Assembly (NCBI GenBank): GCA_963693085.1
Contig: OY856409.1
Coordinates: 522,109,803-522,173,802, forward strand
Length of the DNA: 64,000 bases
From: Alisma plantago-aquatica
Taxonomy: Eukaryota > Streptophyta > Magnoliopsida > Alismatales > Alismataceae
Direction of reading: 5' to 3'
The position numbers and the translations under genes were made by a program. Below are positions 49,081 through 60,330 of the stretch, piece by piece (position 1 is the stretch's first letter; each line of letters opens with the position of its first letter). Below the pieces are notes generated by a model. It was not told the DNA's origin, did no database searches, and worked only from the letters and a program-made list of their open reading frames with translations.

Positions 49081-49252
49081 AAATGATTGAGAAATAAATC
49101 ATGATTTTTGAATTGTGGCTAAATTTGACATTCTCGTTATAGTATACGATTAAGGGGGAGTATCTTAAATGATTGAGAAATAAATCATGATTTTTGAATT
49201 GTGGCTAAATTTGACATTCTTGTTATAGTATACGATTAAGGGGGAGTATCTT
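49081..49252 (+). repeat. 86-bp tandem duplication carrying a purine tract
   Basis: The unit at 49081-49166 (aaatgattgagaaataaatc ... aagggggagtatctt) is repeated at 49167-49252 with very few differences. Unit 1 has a single copy near 44965-45050. The duplication adds one more GGGGGAG tract and accounts exactly for the 86-bp length difference between the two internal regions. Confidence 0.9.
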
Positions 49253-49504
49253 ATTCAGGGGGAGCAAATTGGTTATATGTCTATCTTTTTGAAATGACAA
49301 AGGGGGAGAAATAATAAAAAACAAAATAAATGAGTTTCATAATCTCTTGGCTTCACATAAATTATTGTTGTATTCCTTAAAGAGTTGGATACTATGTTCC
49401 ATACCTCTTTTGAATAAACAAGAGAATACTTACATAAGGAAATATCAGGTATGAAACTCATGCTATTTAAATTTCCTTGATTTATATTTTTTAAATGTTT
49501 GTCA

Positions 49505-49523
49505 TCTTCAAAAAGGGGGAGAT
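49505..49523 (+). promoter_or_regulatory. Polypurine tract before LTR 3
   Basis: tcttcaaaaagggggagat directly precedes TGTTGGC at 49524. It is better preserved than the unit 1 equivalent (aaaaagagggagat). Confidence 0.85.
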
Positions 49524-51014
49524 TGTTGGCTAAATTGGACATTATCAAACCCTTTGTTTTGATGATGACAAACATTTCATTCTTATGGATCTAACTTATT
49601 ATTTGAGTTTTTTAGGGATAAACAAATAAGGAGGTGGATAGTTGAAGATTAATATAAATTGGAAGATCGACATGCTTAGATTACTCTTATTTTCATGATT
49701 GTACTCAATGTAGAAACTTGTACAAGTATATAATGTACAAGTATATAGACATCATGTAAATCAAGCGTTAGATCTTCCCTATCCACTCACAACACTTAGA
49801 AAGACCCTCCCCTAAGATAGAACCACAATTACACATTTAACACACACTCAGTACATGTATCAATACATTAAAACATGGACTTTCTCGGTCGACAAAATCC
49901 TCGACCGAGACACTCTCGGTCAATAAAGTTCTTGACCGAGAATAGCTCTTCCAACAAACTCTATAGCCATTAGACTGAGTTAGAAAAGTAGTTGGGAGTT
50001 GAAAATGAATGTTGCAACACTTTTACCTCAAACTCCCACTCGGTCGAAGAAAAGCTTGACCGAGTCAAACTCGGTCGACAAACGTCTCGACCGAGAGAAG
50101 TTCTGGATTGCATTTTTCAGCACTAAACAACTAGCCATTGCAAAGTAATTTATGAACACCTAATGGCTAGTTGAGTACTAAGAACATCCTAAAAAGTGTC
50201 TAGAACGTCCCTAAACCCCTATAACCCATTCCTATAAATAGGAGAGGCCTTAGGACACTCAAAGCATCACTTGTGCATACAATTACCCTGGAGATTCAAT
50301 CTTAGTGAGCAACAAGTAAAGCCACACTTGCAATTTGTTTCTTTCAGCTCGACATTAGTGTCCTATAGATTAGTATCTCCTATCCACCACACTACCACGT
50401 TCATCTATAGTGCATAGGAGATCAATACAATTGATATAGGATCAAAGCGCTGTGCTCATTGGTAAAGTTATTTCCTTCTTCCAATCTTGTTCCTTTGTTA
50501 TTGTATTTTGTTCTCCTTGACTACTCCTAAGTTGGAGGGTGTTGAAAGTAGGTAATTGGAGCTACTTCTTGGTAGAGAAGGCTTCTTCAAGGGGTGGATC
50601 TACTTCAGGGAGGTGAAGGCTGCTCTGTGGACTTGAAGTTACTTCAGAAAGCTGCCTCAAGGATTGAAGCTACTTTAGGTGAAGGCTACTTCAAGGGTGA
50701 GCTTGGAGTTACTTCAGAAGGCTGCTTCTAGGAGGATTGAGGCTACTTCAGGTGAAGGCTACTTCAAGGGTGTAGAAGGAAGGTGATTGTATTTTATGTA
50801 ACATCCTTGCGAGGTAATAAAATATATCACTTTTAAAATCCCAATTGGAAACAATCGGGTAGTGGACTGACTACCTTAGATTTCTAAGGTAGGAACCACT
50901 CTACATCCTTGTGTCTTCCTTGTTTCCTCCTACTTATTATTCAAGTGGTTTAAATTGTTTAATTAACTTCAAACACTCCAAAAAGCTCTATTCACTCCCC
51001 CTCTAGATCTTTCA
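49524..51014 (+). repeat. LTR 3 of the array
   Basis: 1491 bp, with the best-preserved palindromes: ctcggtcga/tcgaccgag pairs at 49884-49909 and 50070-50095. The TATA box is at 50233-50240 and the tandem gaaggctacttcaag block at about 50535-50775. It ends at the outer TSD. Confidence 0.92.
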
Positions 51015-51019
51015 GATGC
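51015..51019 (+). repeat. TSD GATGC, right edge of three-LTR array
   Basis: GATGC directly follows the last LTR (ending TTTCA) and matches 41199-41203. Confidence 0.85.
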
Positions 51020-51319
51020 ATCCTCTATCTTGACCAATCTTCTTGAAGATTAGTACTTGCAGACTTCTTGTCCCCAACCATTCACAAATAGGTAAACTAC
51101 CATTATATTAAGTGACATTGAATTTCTCAAAAGATAAACATGAATATACTATTACTGAAAGATGGACTAAGATTTGAAAGCTGTAAACTTATACTAAATT
51201 CATGTGTGTTTTATTTATGTCTTTTATTTGTTTGTGGTCACCATTATATGATATGTCCTTCTATATGACACCAAAGTCTCCTATAGGTACAACAAACCCT
51301 ATGTTGGCATATTGTGTGT
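51020..51319. other. Spacer after the three-LTR array
   Basis: Short AT-rich flank with no gene recognised. It is the original continuation of the DNA interrupted at 41203. Confidence 0.5.
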
Positions 51320-52870
51320 AAAGGCATGATTCTTAATATAAAATATTTACAAAATTTCATCGAAAATATAAACAAATATTTTTACAATCATGCTTTACAT
51401 CAGAGTCATAGGCACATAAAGTTATAGAATTAGGAATGGATTCCTATCTACTCTTCAACATGGGTCAGCTCCCACACGTCTCTTCTATGTCTTCTTTTCT
51501 TACCTGCCTATGAGTTCCCAAAGGGAACAAAAACCACACATAGACCCCAATAAGGGAAACATGGGTCAACAAAGGTGGTACAAACTCAATATTTGGAAAG
51601 TAAAATATAATGAACCTATCTACCCAAGATTTATATGGTAAAATGCAAATGAATAAATAATATAGATAAGTATCAAAAAGCAGCAATGGGTTTTTAAATT
51701 CAATAAAATTCAATATCCAATTTATGAAAATAGTCATTGAATTTTTCAATACATAGCACATGTCACTCTCTAGTTGTTGGGAAAGCCAGGTGTTCTCTCC
51801 TTTAAAGAGCGAAAACACACCAACTTAAATTCCCAATATATTGAAGGACTTTGTGTCCTTTAACTCTACACAGAGGCATGGAAGCATAATTCCACTAAAC
51901 TAGGGGCACTAACCTGCCCTTTTTTGATGTTAACATTGTGCTACTATTTTCTAGGAGTAAGTGCTGGTGACCTTTTGAAGAGGTAGGCTAAGGTCCAAAT
52001 CAATAATTGGCCAACCAACCTACCTAGTCATGCATGCAGTCAATGAGGGAAATATTTTTTCAAATAGAAATATAAATTTCATACCTTTGTATCAAAATAT
52101 GCAAAATGGCGAGTTCTAAGTATTCATATCCAAGAATTAGATTGATATACAGAGATCTACAAATGTAGAGGAATATTTGTCACTATATGGCTTGGAATGT
52201 TGTTCAAATTTCATATTATTAGTATTACAAGTGGCTAGCATTTTTCTTTTAGGGTTTATAATTCTTATATTTCCATTTCTAGTATTTTATAGGGTTCTAA
52301 CTAAGTTATATACATATAATAAAAATCTTACAGTTAGATATAATCTCATCATAACATGTTACCATTGTCTTAACATATCCTTGATCGAGGGTTTATATCT
52401 ATTTTACTTTTAACATTCATTTTTATTCCATAAGTTGAGCTACGTCTCATGTGGTTATTCAACATGCATTCCACAAGTTAGGATTTTTAGTGTAATTCTC
52501 TCTTTATTATATGATATATCTAATTTGGGTCAACTAGGGTCAACAATATGAGTTGCATGAGATGCTATTTTTCAAAATACTCCTAGTTGAGAAATTTAAG
52601 GTTTATATTCCTCCAATTATTGATATATGACTAAATTACTACTTATTATTCTATTATTGGTTCCCAAATGTCTATGTGAATACATATATGTACCTTGTGC
52701 GTTTTTTTTGATGGAGGAGGATCATATAAGGACATCCATCTATATATATTTATACATGGAACTTTCTGACACATGTTTCCTTTCTCATGGTATGTTTCAT
52801 TTCAATTTATATCACTTGTAGATAGACATGTTTACTAGATTCATATTATAAATCAAAATGTCACTAATAA
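51320..52870 (-). repeat. Diverged LTR fragment related to the LARD-like element
   Basis: The order of blocks matches the LARD-like LTR (26780-28150): aaaatatttacaaaattt, tgcctatgagttccca, gaacaaaaaccacac, aatatttggaaagtaaaat, atgaacctatctac, cctgcccttttt and gagaaattt...ccttcaattattgatatatga. Similarity is clear but much lower than between the two main LTRs, so this is an older or different subfamily. No terminus is certain and no internal sequence accompanies it. The 117-codon minus frame at 51465-51818 and its 80-codon partner at 26946-27188 are aligned, which reflects homology rather than a proven gene. Confidence 0.7.
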
Positions 52871-54039
52871 TGTGTGTATACATATCTAGGGTGTACATAA
52901 TAAGTATATCCTAGGCATACAAATTTATGTACATACTATTAGAATACACAAACAACCTGATATGATTATGTAGGTACTCTAGATAGTTTATTAGGTTAAG
53001 AAATTCTAACTATCTTGGATCTATAATCCTCATTAGAATTTGTAAGCTCATCGATTAGTTTCCTAATAGTAACTACAAACCTAATGTTTAGTTAGCATTT
53101 AGTTATTAATCCCATAAAATAGATCTATATTTTTATCTTTGTATTGTTTCATCATGAGCCAATTTTAATGTATGAGTTGTTTACATTATAGGTTATGGGT
53201 TTATACCACAACATCTAATTATTATTTATTATTTAATATTAATCACTTTAGCGCTAATTTCTTATTATTATTAGTAGGGTGAAAAAGGACCTATATTTTA
53301 TATTATAAGACTTATAGTAGCACTATAAGTCAAACATGACATCTAGATCATCTAATCTCATCCCATGTCTATAGTAGAGTATATATTGTACCTTGTTTGG
53401 GTTAAACAAAGGACTACATCATTTGGTATCTAATTTATAGGAATCATGGTTTCAGGGACAAGGAAGGCATGTTTTGATATGTTGCACATGTTCTTGACTA
53501 GTAGTTGAGAGAGTGAGAGAGACAGAGAGAGAGAGAGAGAGAGTAATAGGAAAAAAGATAGTGGATGAATACAAATTGTAACTAATAACCTTTTATCAAG
53601 CTTTGTGGGAGAAATTCAAGCATTCTTTTTTGAATTTATTCAATTGTTTGAAAACATGATGGCATTTCTCCTCATGATGAGGTTATGTATTAGCACCCAC
53701 ATTGGCATCATTGAAAAATAAATTTTAACATTGAACGATTTCAACCCATATGTCTAATCAATTCATCTTATAAAATTACATACAATACTCTTAACAATAG
53801 ACTCAAGACACACCTATAGACCATGATTGGGGCTTCAACAATCTACTTTCATAAAAAGTAAGAAGATTAGGACATGTACATTCTTGGCAACAAGTTTATT
53901 CGCACATGCCATTATGAAGGTGCATCCCTCACTACTCACAATCTTGACTTTGAGAAAGATTTAGATAACATCATCGTGACTTTCATCATTTAATCCATGA
54001 TTGGCTATGGATTTCCTAATTAATGGGTTCAATGGATTC
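52871..54039. other. Gene-free spacer with a (GA)n tract
   Basis: AT-rich, stop-dense DNA. A (GA)n run with one interruption lies at about 53511-53543. No gene is recognised. Confidence 0.55.
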
Positions 54040-54530
54040 ATAGATGTTTCAAAACTTGTCATTTTTTCATTCCCATCAATGGTTCAACATGTAGTTACTT
54101 TAGCAGTTCAAATGGGCTTTGCTAATGTGACCCTCTCTCCCTATATCATTTTATCATATCTATCTCTATACTTGCTTGCTGATAAACTTGTATTGGATAA
54201 TGACACTCTAGATTGACTTCACACTCAAGATTTCTCAAAACATAACACCATTCAATTTATTGATGACACCATCGCCTTCCTCAAACCTAATGACAAACTT
54301 CATCTAGATTCTTTGTATCTTCTCTCATATTTCTACTTTAAAAAATAATTTATGTAACTATGCCTTGATAGGTACTAAACTTAAATGACACTAAAACTAG
54401 TAGATTCAAACATCTATTAAGTTTCTAGGTTGAAGATTTTCCAATAAAGTACCTCAGACTCCCTCTCTTTCCCTTTAAGCCTTAAACTAAGGGATGGGAC
54501 CCCATCCTTACTAACACAACCAAAATGATT
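54040..54530 (+). pseudogene. Old LINE reverse-transcriptase remnant
   Basis: Scattered frames give a recognisable RT series in the correct order. First, gtgaccctctctccctat at about 54127 matches the GDPLSPY codons of LINE RTs. Next is QFIDDTIAFLKPND at about 54255-54297 (the FADD catalytic motif with Ala to Ile), then LKNNLCNYALIGTKL at about 54338-54385 (family GLKIN-KS-LIGTKL). Last come FPIKYLRLPL at about 54437-54470 and GWDPILTN at about 54493-54516 (family FPIKYLGLPL ... W-P-L). Frames change several times and stops are frequent. It is unrelated in detail to the 4.5-10.7 kb LINE and much older. No tail or TSD was found. Confidence 0.7.
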
Positions 54531-55250
54531 ACTCAATAGAACACCAAATGTAATAACCCTTTCTCATGTTATTCCAGATAAAGGTGGACCAGAGAGGCAA
54601 TAGACACTATCCAATATTTCCAACATCCAAATTTATAATTAAAAACCAATAAAAAATACTAATTCCAAGCAAAAAGTGTTGACAAAATTCAATAAGATAG
54701 GATCTCCTCTATGGAGCTACGTAATATTCAATGTTGTGAAAGATACTAATTATCTTGATAGGATATGTCTGGAAATAATCTATGTAATCCTCCAAGTTTT
54801 ATTTGATTTATTCCTTGTGATTTATTCCTTCCAAAGTCTAGTTCTTCATTATTCATATATGCAACTAACCTAAAACATCGAATAATACAACTTGGTTGGC
54901 ATATTACTATGTCGTGTTTGTGGGAAGAACCAAAATGTGTGCATGTAACATTAACAAAATATTATGAGTAGAAGATTAGGTAATTTACAAGTAATGAACT
55001 TTTCATTTTCAGTTTATATTTCCAACTCATAGTTAGTCATTCTATCTCATTGGGTGTACCAATCTTTAGTCTAATAATGGATTATATGGAGTTCGTTCCA
55101 ATAATGGATCTTGTGGTGATTTTTCAAACAATGGACTCATACAACCTTTGCATATTGGTTCACAGTCACTCTGGTAGTGACCGTCCCTATGATTTTGGGA
55201 ACAATTAACTCCCTAAAAACCCTTATGATATTTTGTACCAACTTCAAATA
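54531..55250. other. Gene-free spacer
   Basis: Nothing is recognised. A 65-codon plus frame at 54676-54873 has no motif and is Leu/Ile-rich from AT bias. Confidence 0.5.
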
Positions 55251-55272
55251 TCATATATATATATATATATAT

Positions 55273-55669
55273 GGAGTCAGGCTAGAATACACTCAAGTGT
55301 ATTTGGAGCAGAATACACTCAAGTAGTTTTCCATGATGTAATATTTTTTTGAAAAATCTAATCCATTAATCTTCTTAAACATCTTGTGAATAGCTCATAA
55401 GCAAAATTTCAGCCCATTTGGACATTTATAGGTCATGTTATGAGGACCACAAAAATTATGCATTTCAAATTAGTTTCATGCGTCAATTTTGTTTCCCTCA
55501 TATGAGTGACTTACACTCATCCAAATGGGCTCAAAATTTGTATGTATCCTAGTTATAGTATGACAGTGAAGATCAATGGTTTACATTTTGCAAAAAATAG
55601 TCTTGATATGCAAACACACGAGTGTATTCGTGCGATCTGTACACTCGAGTGTATTCTAGACTCTCTCTC
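55273..55669. mobile_element. Foldback/MITE-like unit inside (TA)n
   Basis: Left end gagtcaggctagaatacact (55275 onward) and right end (inverse) gagagtctagaatacactcg match as inverted repeats of about 25-30 bp with a few differences. A second gaatacactcaag copy lies inward on the left at 55311. The unit of about 400 bp has no coding potential. It is bounded by TA tracts on both sides (55251-55272 and 55671-55752), consistent with insertion at a TA target, although the exact TSD is hidden by the repeat. The superfamily is undetermined. Confidence 0.7.
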
Positions 55670-55670
55670 T

Positions 55671-55688
55671 ATATATATACATATATAT

Positions 55689-55752
<64 letters not shown>
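55671..55752. repeat. (TA)n microsatellite with an (AC)n interruption
   Basis: About 80 bp of TA repeat with a short cacacacac block near 55690. Tyr-Ile open frames across it are artefacts. Confidence 0.97.
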
Positions 55753-55754
<2 letters not shown>

Positions 55755-56882
55755 TATAGAAGTTCTTTATAAAATATAGGAATTGAATCCACCAAGGCAA
55801 TTTTCATAATGAATAAACTTTAAGTAAAATCCTAGAATCTTTGGACATAAAACATGTTTAAGAGAGGTTACTCATAATTAACCCACATACCTTATTCATA
55901 GACTAGATGATGTCTCAGAATCTCAAGTTTTATTTAATCTAGAAAACATATACACAATACTAGGGGGTCTAAGCAACTCAAGACTTATTTAAATCCGAAA
56001 AAAAGATACACAATACTAGGGTGTTACTAGATGTGATCTAGGTTTTAGGAATGGTCCTAAGCATCTCGAATCATGGGTTAAAGCCTATTTTTATTTTATT
56101 AGTCCCTTAATTGAAACCCTAATTCATCACTATATTAACCCTAATTTTGAAAATCAACTATATGTTTTTTTCCAAGAAATCTTAGTACAATTATGTGAGA
56201 TGAGGATTCATTAAACCATGTCACAAAGTAAAGATTGAAAAGATTTAAACAAGATGATTATCAACTATTAGGCTTTTCCATTTCTGAATTCTCTCAACAT
56301 AACCATCAAAATACTCTTTCTGAATTGGAGGCAGAAATATTCCTGATGCAACCCTAGTTTAGGTCTCTAACTTTTGCCATTTTAACCCTTATTTGTAGTT
56401 AGATATGTAAAATACACGCCCATCCCAAATAATTATCATTTTATTTCAAATGCACTTAAGGATTGCTCTTTCATATTTTTATAGGTACTTTGGCACTTGA
56501 TGATGGAAAGGACTGAAGGAGGAGGAACCTAGGTCTTCCTCAACCATAGAGGAGCCTAATAAAGTCATAAAGCTACTCCCACCTACCCCTAAGTGACCAA
56601 GGAGAGATATGACGCAAAGAGAAACCTTGAATTACACTTTATAGTTCCAAGTGTGAGGAAAAGCCCCCCAAAATAGTTGTGGTAAACCACCATGGCCTTG
56701 ATCCCAAGGCATAAGTCACAATGACTATCTAAGGTGAATCAACCCCATGACAACCTTCTAACCGTGACTGTTTCAGACACCAAGGTCATTGTGCCAAGAC
56801 TACAACACACTCGTGCTCCACAGATTACCCATGCCATTATGACCCTCAGATTCTCTTTTACCCCCACCAAAATCGTGGTTCC
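55753..56882. other. Gene-free flank of the second Sirevirus-like element
   Basis: A more GC-rich stretch at about 56480-56880 has recurrent short words (accaaggtcatt, ccatgcc, cattatgacc) that resemble the DNA after 63347, as expected if the retrotransposon inserted into a single older repeat. No gene is recognised. Confidence 0.5.
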
Positions 56883-58409
56883 TGATGACTCAAAGTCTAA
56901 TTGATTAAATCCTTGTTTTGATGATGACTAACCATTCCACTTATTTGTGTCTAATGCTTCTACTTGAGTGATTTCAGTTTAGGTATAGACACACTCCCAA
57001 TGCCCTAACTTGCACATCATAACTTGGAGAAAAACAAGTCAAAATCAATGCAAATGCACTTTTGTGGAAAGACCTCAAATAGATTAGAATCATGTTGTAA
57101 ATCATTTGTATTGATTGTATGACTCGTAATTAAGCTTAGAAAAAATCAATAGCACTTAAATAAAAATTTGAGTACTTTTATGGAACTTTCCAAAATTCAT
57201 CATAGAGACCCTTGTCGGTCGAGTTTGATTTGGGATAAACTCGACTGACACCCTTAATAGATCTTAGGAACTACCAAGTTTGTTCGAGTATTCCCAGGAC
57301 AAACATGACCAACACCGTACACTAACCAAATCAAATTTAGGCATTCGACCAAGTTTCATCTAGGATAAACTCGACTGACACTTCAAATTTGATTTGTTGC
57401 ATAGTGCTATCGGCCGAGTTTCTTAAAAGTAAACTCGACCAACCACACTATATGAAAAGTGCAGAAAAAGCGTTTCTAGCCATTAAAGTGTTGCAAACAT
57501 AAAAAAAGATCTATTGCAACACCTCAAACAACTCAAATTCATCCTTAACTGTTTCTACTAGCTAGTAGGCATCCCCAACTATAGATAGGACCCCTTGGGC
57601 TTCATACCACATTTAGACAAGCTCTATGAAGGTCTCGATATTATAGTTGAGTGCCTCTAAGAGCCTCCTTTCACTCTTAATCTTAATCACTTGCTACATC
57701 CATTAGAGTGAGTAGGAGATTTACAAGATAGCTACTTCGACATGTATATCTTGTGAGGCTCTCACTTCCTCCACCTCCAAATCTCTATTTCTACCATGAA
57801 GATGAAGGTTATATCTCTTGGCTAAGAGTGGTGAAGAAGAAGGGAAGGAGTCCCTTGGTGAAATATTCTTCTTAGTGAAGATGAAGTTAAAGGTGGAAGA
57901 TCTAAGAAGAGAGGATAATTCCTTCAAGGTAGAAGACTTGTTGTAAGAGTGGGTAAGTCTTTGGTGAAGGTGGAAAACTCATTGCAAAAGTGAGTAAGTC
58001 CTTAATGAGGTTGAAGACTCTTAGTCTTAGATAGGTAAGTCCTTTGTGAGATTATTGGCTCCCTTATCCTCAAAGGGAAGGCTGGGCATTCTTGTCATGC
58101 AAAGGAAGGTCTTATTGTATCTCTTGTAATGGAATATAAGGAAGGTTCCATGGTTGCAAAATCCTAGAGCTTAACCGCTGTAGGTAGTGGATGTACACTC
58201 TCCTAGTTTGGAGTTTGGAACCACTATACATAGCTTGTATTATTGTTGTTATTCAATCTATCTCATCCTTTCTATGTATGTTTAGTTGCACTCAAATTTC
58301 ATATTTGTAACCCTCTGTCTTGATGTAACTTGAAGTTATAATGAATCTCATTGAAGTGTTTTTATCTCTATTCAACCCCCCGTTCTAGAGCCCATAGTCC
58401 TTATATCCA
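56883..58409 (+). repeat. 5' LTR of the second Sirevirus-like element
   Basis: Begins TGATGACTC (TGTTGACTC in the other copy) and ends ATCCA. Relative to the 3' LTR it lacks about 18 bp just inside the left end. Inverted repeats ggtcgagttt...aaactcgac lie at 57215-57248, about 57345-57383 and 57411-57440. The TATA region is mutated (tatagata at 57580-57587, tataaata in the 3' LTR). The 68-codon minus frame at 57721-57927 is not supported as a gene. Confidence 0.85.
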
Positions 58410-58414
58410 ATAAG

Positions 58415-58426
58415 TGGTAATAGAGC
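58415..58426 (+). promoter_or_regulatory. Primer-binding site, degenerate
   Basis: tggtaatagagc against the standard tggtatcagagc, two mismatches. It starts 6 bases after the LTR end. Confidence 0.75.
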
Positions 58427-58464
58427 GGGTCTTCCCTGAGCAATACTTCCACAAGTAGGAGAAG

Positions 58465-60330
58465 ATGGGCGATTATCAAGGTGGGAGACACCTCATCAAC
58501 ATTCCAATATTTGATGGGAGTAACTTCATATATTGTAAGAGAAGGATATAATACTACATCCAAGGATCAAGTCTTGAGCTATGAAGAATGGTGGATCTTG
58601 CATACAAGCTACTGGAGACAAAGATAGAATAATGGGATGAAGCTACTTTGTAGAAAGCAACCTTAACTGCAAGAGCTATCAACATTCTCTATACCTCTCC
58701 TTCCCCCTCTGAGTTCAATGAGATTTATTCTTGTGAAACAACCTATGAGATATGGAGAAAGCTATGTGTCACTTATGAGGGGACAAAGTAAGTGAAGAAA
58801 AGTAAAGTCTACATGCTCAAAGGGCTTCTTGAAAACTTCAAGAAGGGAAAGGAGGAAAGGGTGGCGGATATGTACTCAAGGCTTAACACCATTGCAAATG
58901 GTCTTCCCATCCTAGGTCATCCTATGGATAGAGGATAGATCAACTCAAAGATCCTTAGGGCTCTTCCCAAGAGGTGGCAATCCAAGGTGACTTCCATTGA
59001 AGAAAGTAAGAGACTTGGTGAATTCCCATTGAAGAGCTCATAGGAAATATACAAGTCCATGAAGTTACAATTGAAAAGCAAGATGAAGAAGAAAGAGAAG
59101 AAGAGAAAGAGCTCAAGAGAATGAAGAAGGCTGAAATAAAACTTAGTCAAGATTCTCCATCCTCTCATGTTGATGAAGATTCCATGTACCCCAAGGGTAG
59201 ATTCTACAAAGAAAAGTATTCCTCCTCTACCCGGTGTTTCAAATGTGGAAAAAAGGGTAACTTCAAGAAAGATTGCCCACAAGGCAAAATGACCCATCAT
59301 CACAAGAGAAGGGAAGAGAACCACAAGAAGAAGGAGAAATGGCACAAAATCTCTAGCGACTCCTCCAACTCAAGCTTAAAAGAAGAATCAAGTGGATGAG
59401 CTAGCTCTAGCTCTAGTGAAGATGGACAATGTCATTTTTCTCTCATGGCCTCCAACAAGTGAAGACTTAGTTGAGGTAAATATAAAGTCTTTAGATAAAG
59501 AATATTTAATTGCTATTATTCATGCTAATTGTGCCTCTCTTAAGTCTACTAAAAAGAAAAAGAAAAATCTTGTTGGAATTGTCGATAACTTGCATGAAGA
59601 AAAGATGATCTTGAACACATGCTTATTTTAGTCAAGTAGATTCTCTTAAACTTGAAAATGCTGACTTGCTTGATAAGATTAGATCTCTAGAAGCTCAACC
59701 TCTTATGCCTAGTTGTAATGAAGAGCATAGTAATATTTTGAATTCTCTTATGCTTGATATTGATGTTCTTAGAACTAAAAATGAGGATAAATATTTTGTT
59801 TTGCAAGGAATATAATCTCAAAATAGTGTCTATATTTTTAAGATTGCTTTGCTTGAAAAAGAAAATGCTTCCCTGCTTGCGAAAATCAATGTCCTTAAAT
59901 CTTGTTCTAGTTCTACTAGTATAGAGAATGATATTGCTGCTTTTATTATTGAACAAGATTCTTATATGATCAAAGCTCTTTGCTTAGAAATTGACCTTTT
60001 GCATGCTAGAGATGATATCAATCAATTGCATTCTACTATTACTTCTCTTATGCATGCCAATCATAGTTTGAGGTCCTATAAGCAAAGATTCTGAAATGAT
60101 AAAGAGAATCTTAATAAAATCCTAGATCAAACTACTGAAAAATGGGTAGAAATGATATTGGACTTGATAGTAGTCAAAGGAACAACAAACACAAAGGACC
60201 TTAAACTTTCAATGAAGAATCCTATAGTTCCAAGACTATGAGATCATGTAATCATTGCAATGAAATTGGTCATTATTATAAATATTTGCCTTTTAGGAAA
60301 GTACCCAAGAGTAATAGGACAAGCTGCTAA
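58465..60330 (+). pseudogene. Copia/Sirevirus-type gag, multiply broken
   Basis: From ATG 58465 (MGDYQGGRHLINIPIFDGSN) the frame shows a UBN2-type Copia gag: YEIWRKLCVTYEGTK, VKKSKVYMLKGLLENFKKG and ADMYSRLNTIANGLPILGHP. At least six in-frame stops interrupt it before about 59040, where a frameshift occurs at the PIEELIG-like segment. The next frame gives ESSG-ended sequence with an intact zinc knuckle CFKCGKKGNFKKDC (within 59235-59280; CX2CX4NX4C, with Asn at the His position). A further shift leads to coiled-coil-like stretches (about 59640-60095) and a second knuckle-like CNHCNEIGHYYKYLPF near 60245-60290, its last Cys replaced. It ends near 60329 without a protease. It is more complete than gag in the 41-51 kb family because the N-terminal half is kept. 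Confidence 0.8.

Larger units (their letters stand above)
41204..51014 (+). mobile_element. Tandem three-LTR array of a pol-less Sirevirus-like Copia element
   Basis: Order: LTR (41204-42693), internal (42694-45322), LTR (45323-46808), internal (46809-49523), LTR (49524-51014). The 5-bp TSD GATGC lies only at the outer edges (41199-41203 and 51015-51019), so the array descends from one insertion. LTRs start TGTTGGC and end TTCA. Each internal region begins with a Met-tRNA primer site and keeps the C-terminal part of gag; protease, integrase, RT and RNase H are missing. Several GGGGGAG purine tracts precede each downstream LTR. Multiple purine tracts and clustered palindromes are described for Sireviruses, hence the assignment. 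The internal regions differ by 86 bp, equal to one visible tandem duplication. Confidence 0.92.

Noticed and set aside
55506..55807. Open frames on both strands across the TA tract
   Set aside because: Microsatellite translation with no motif.
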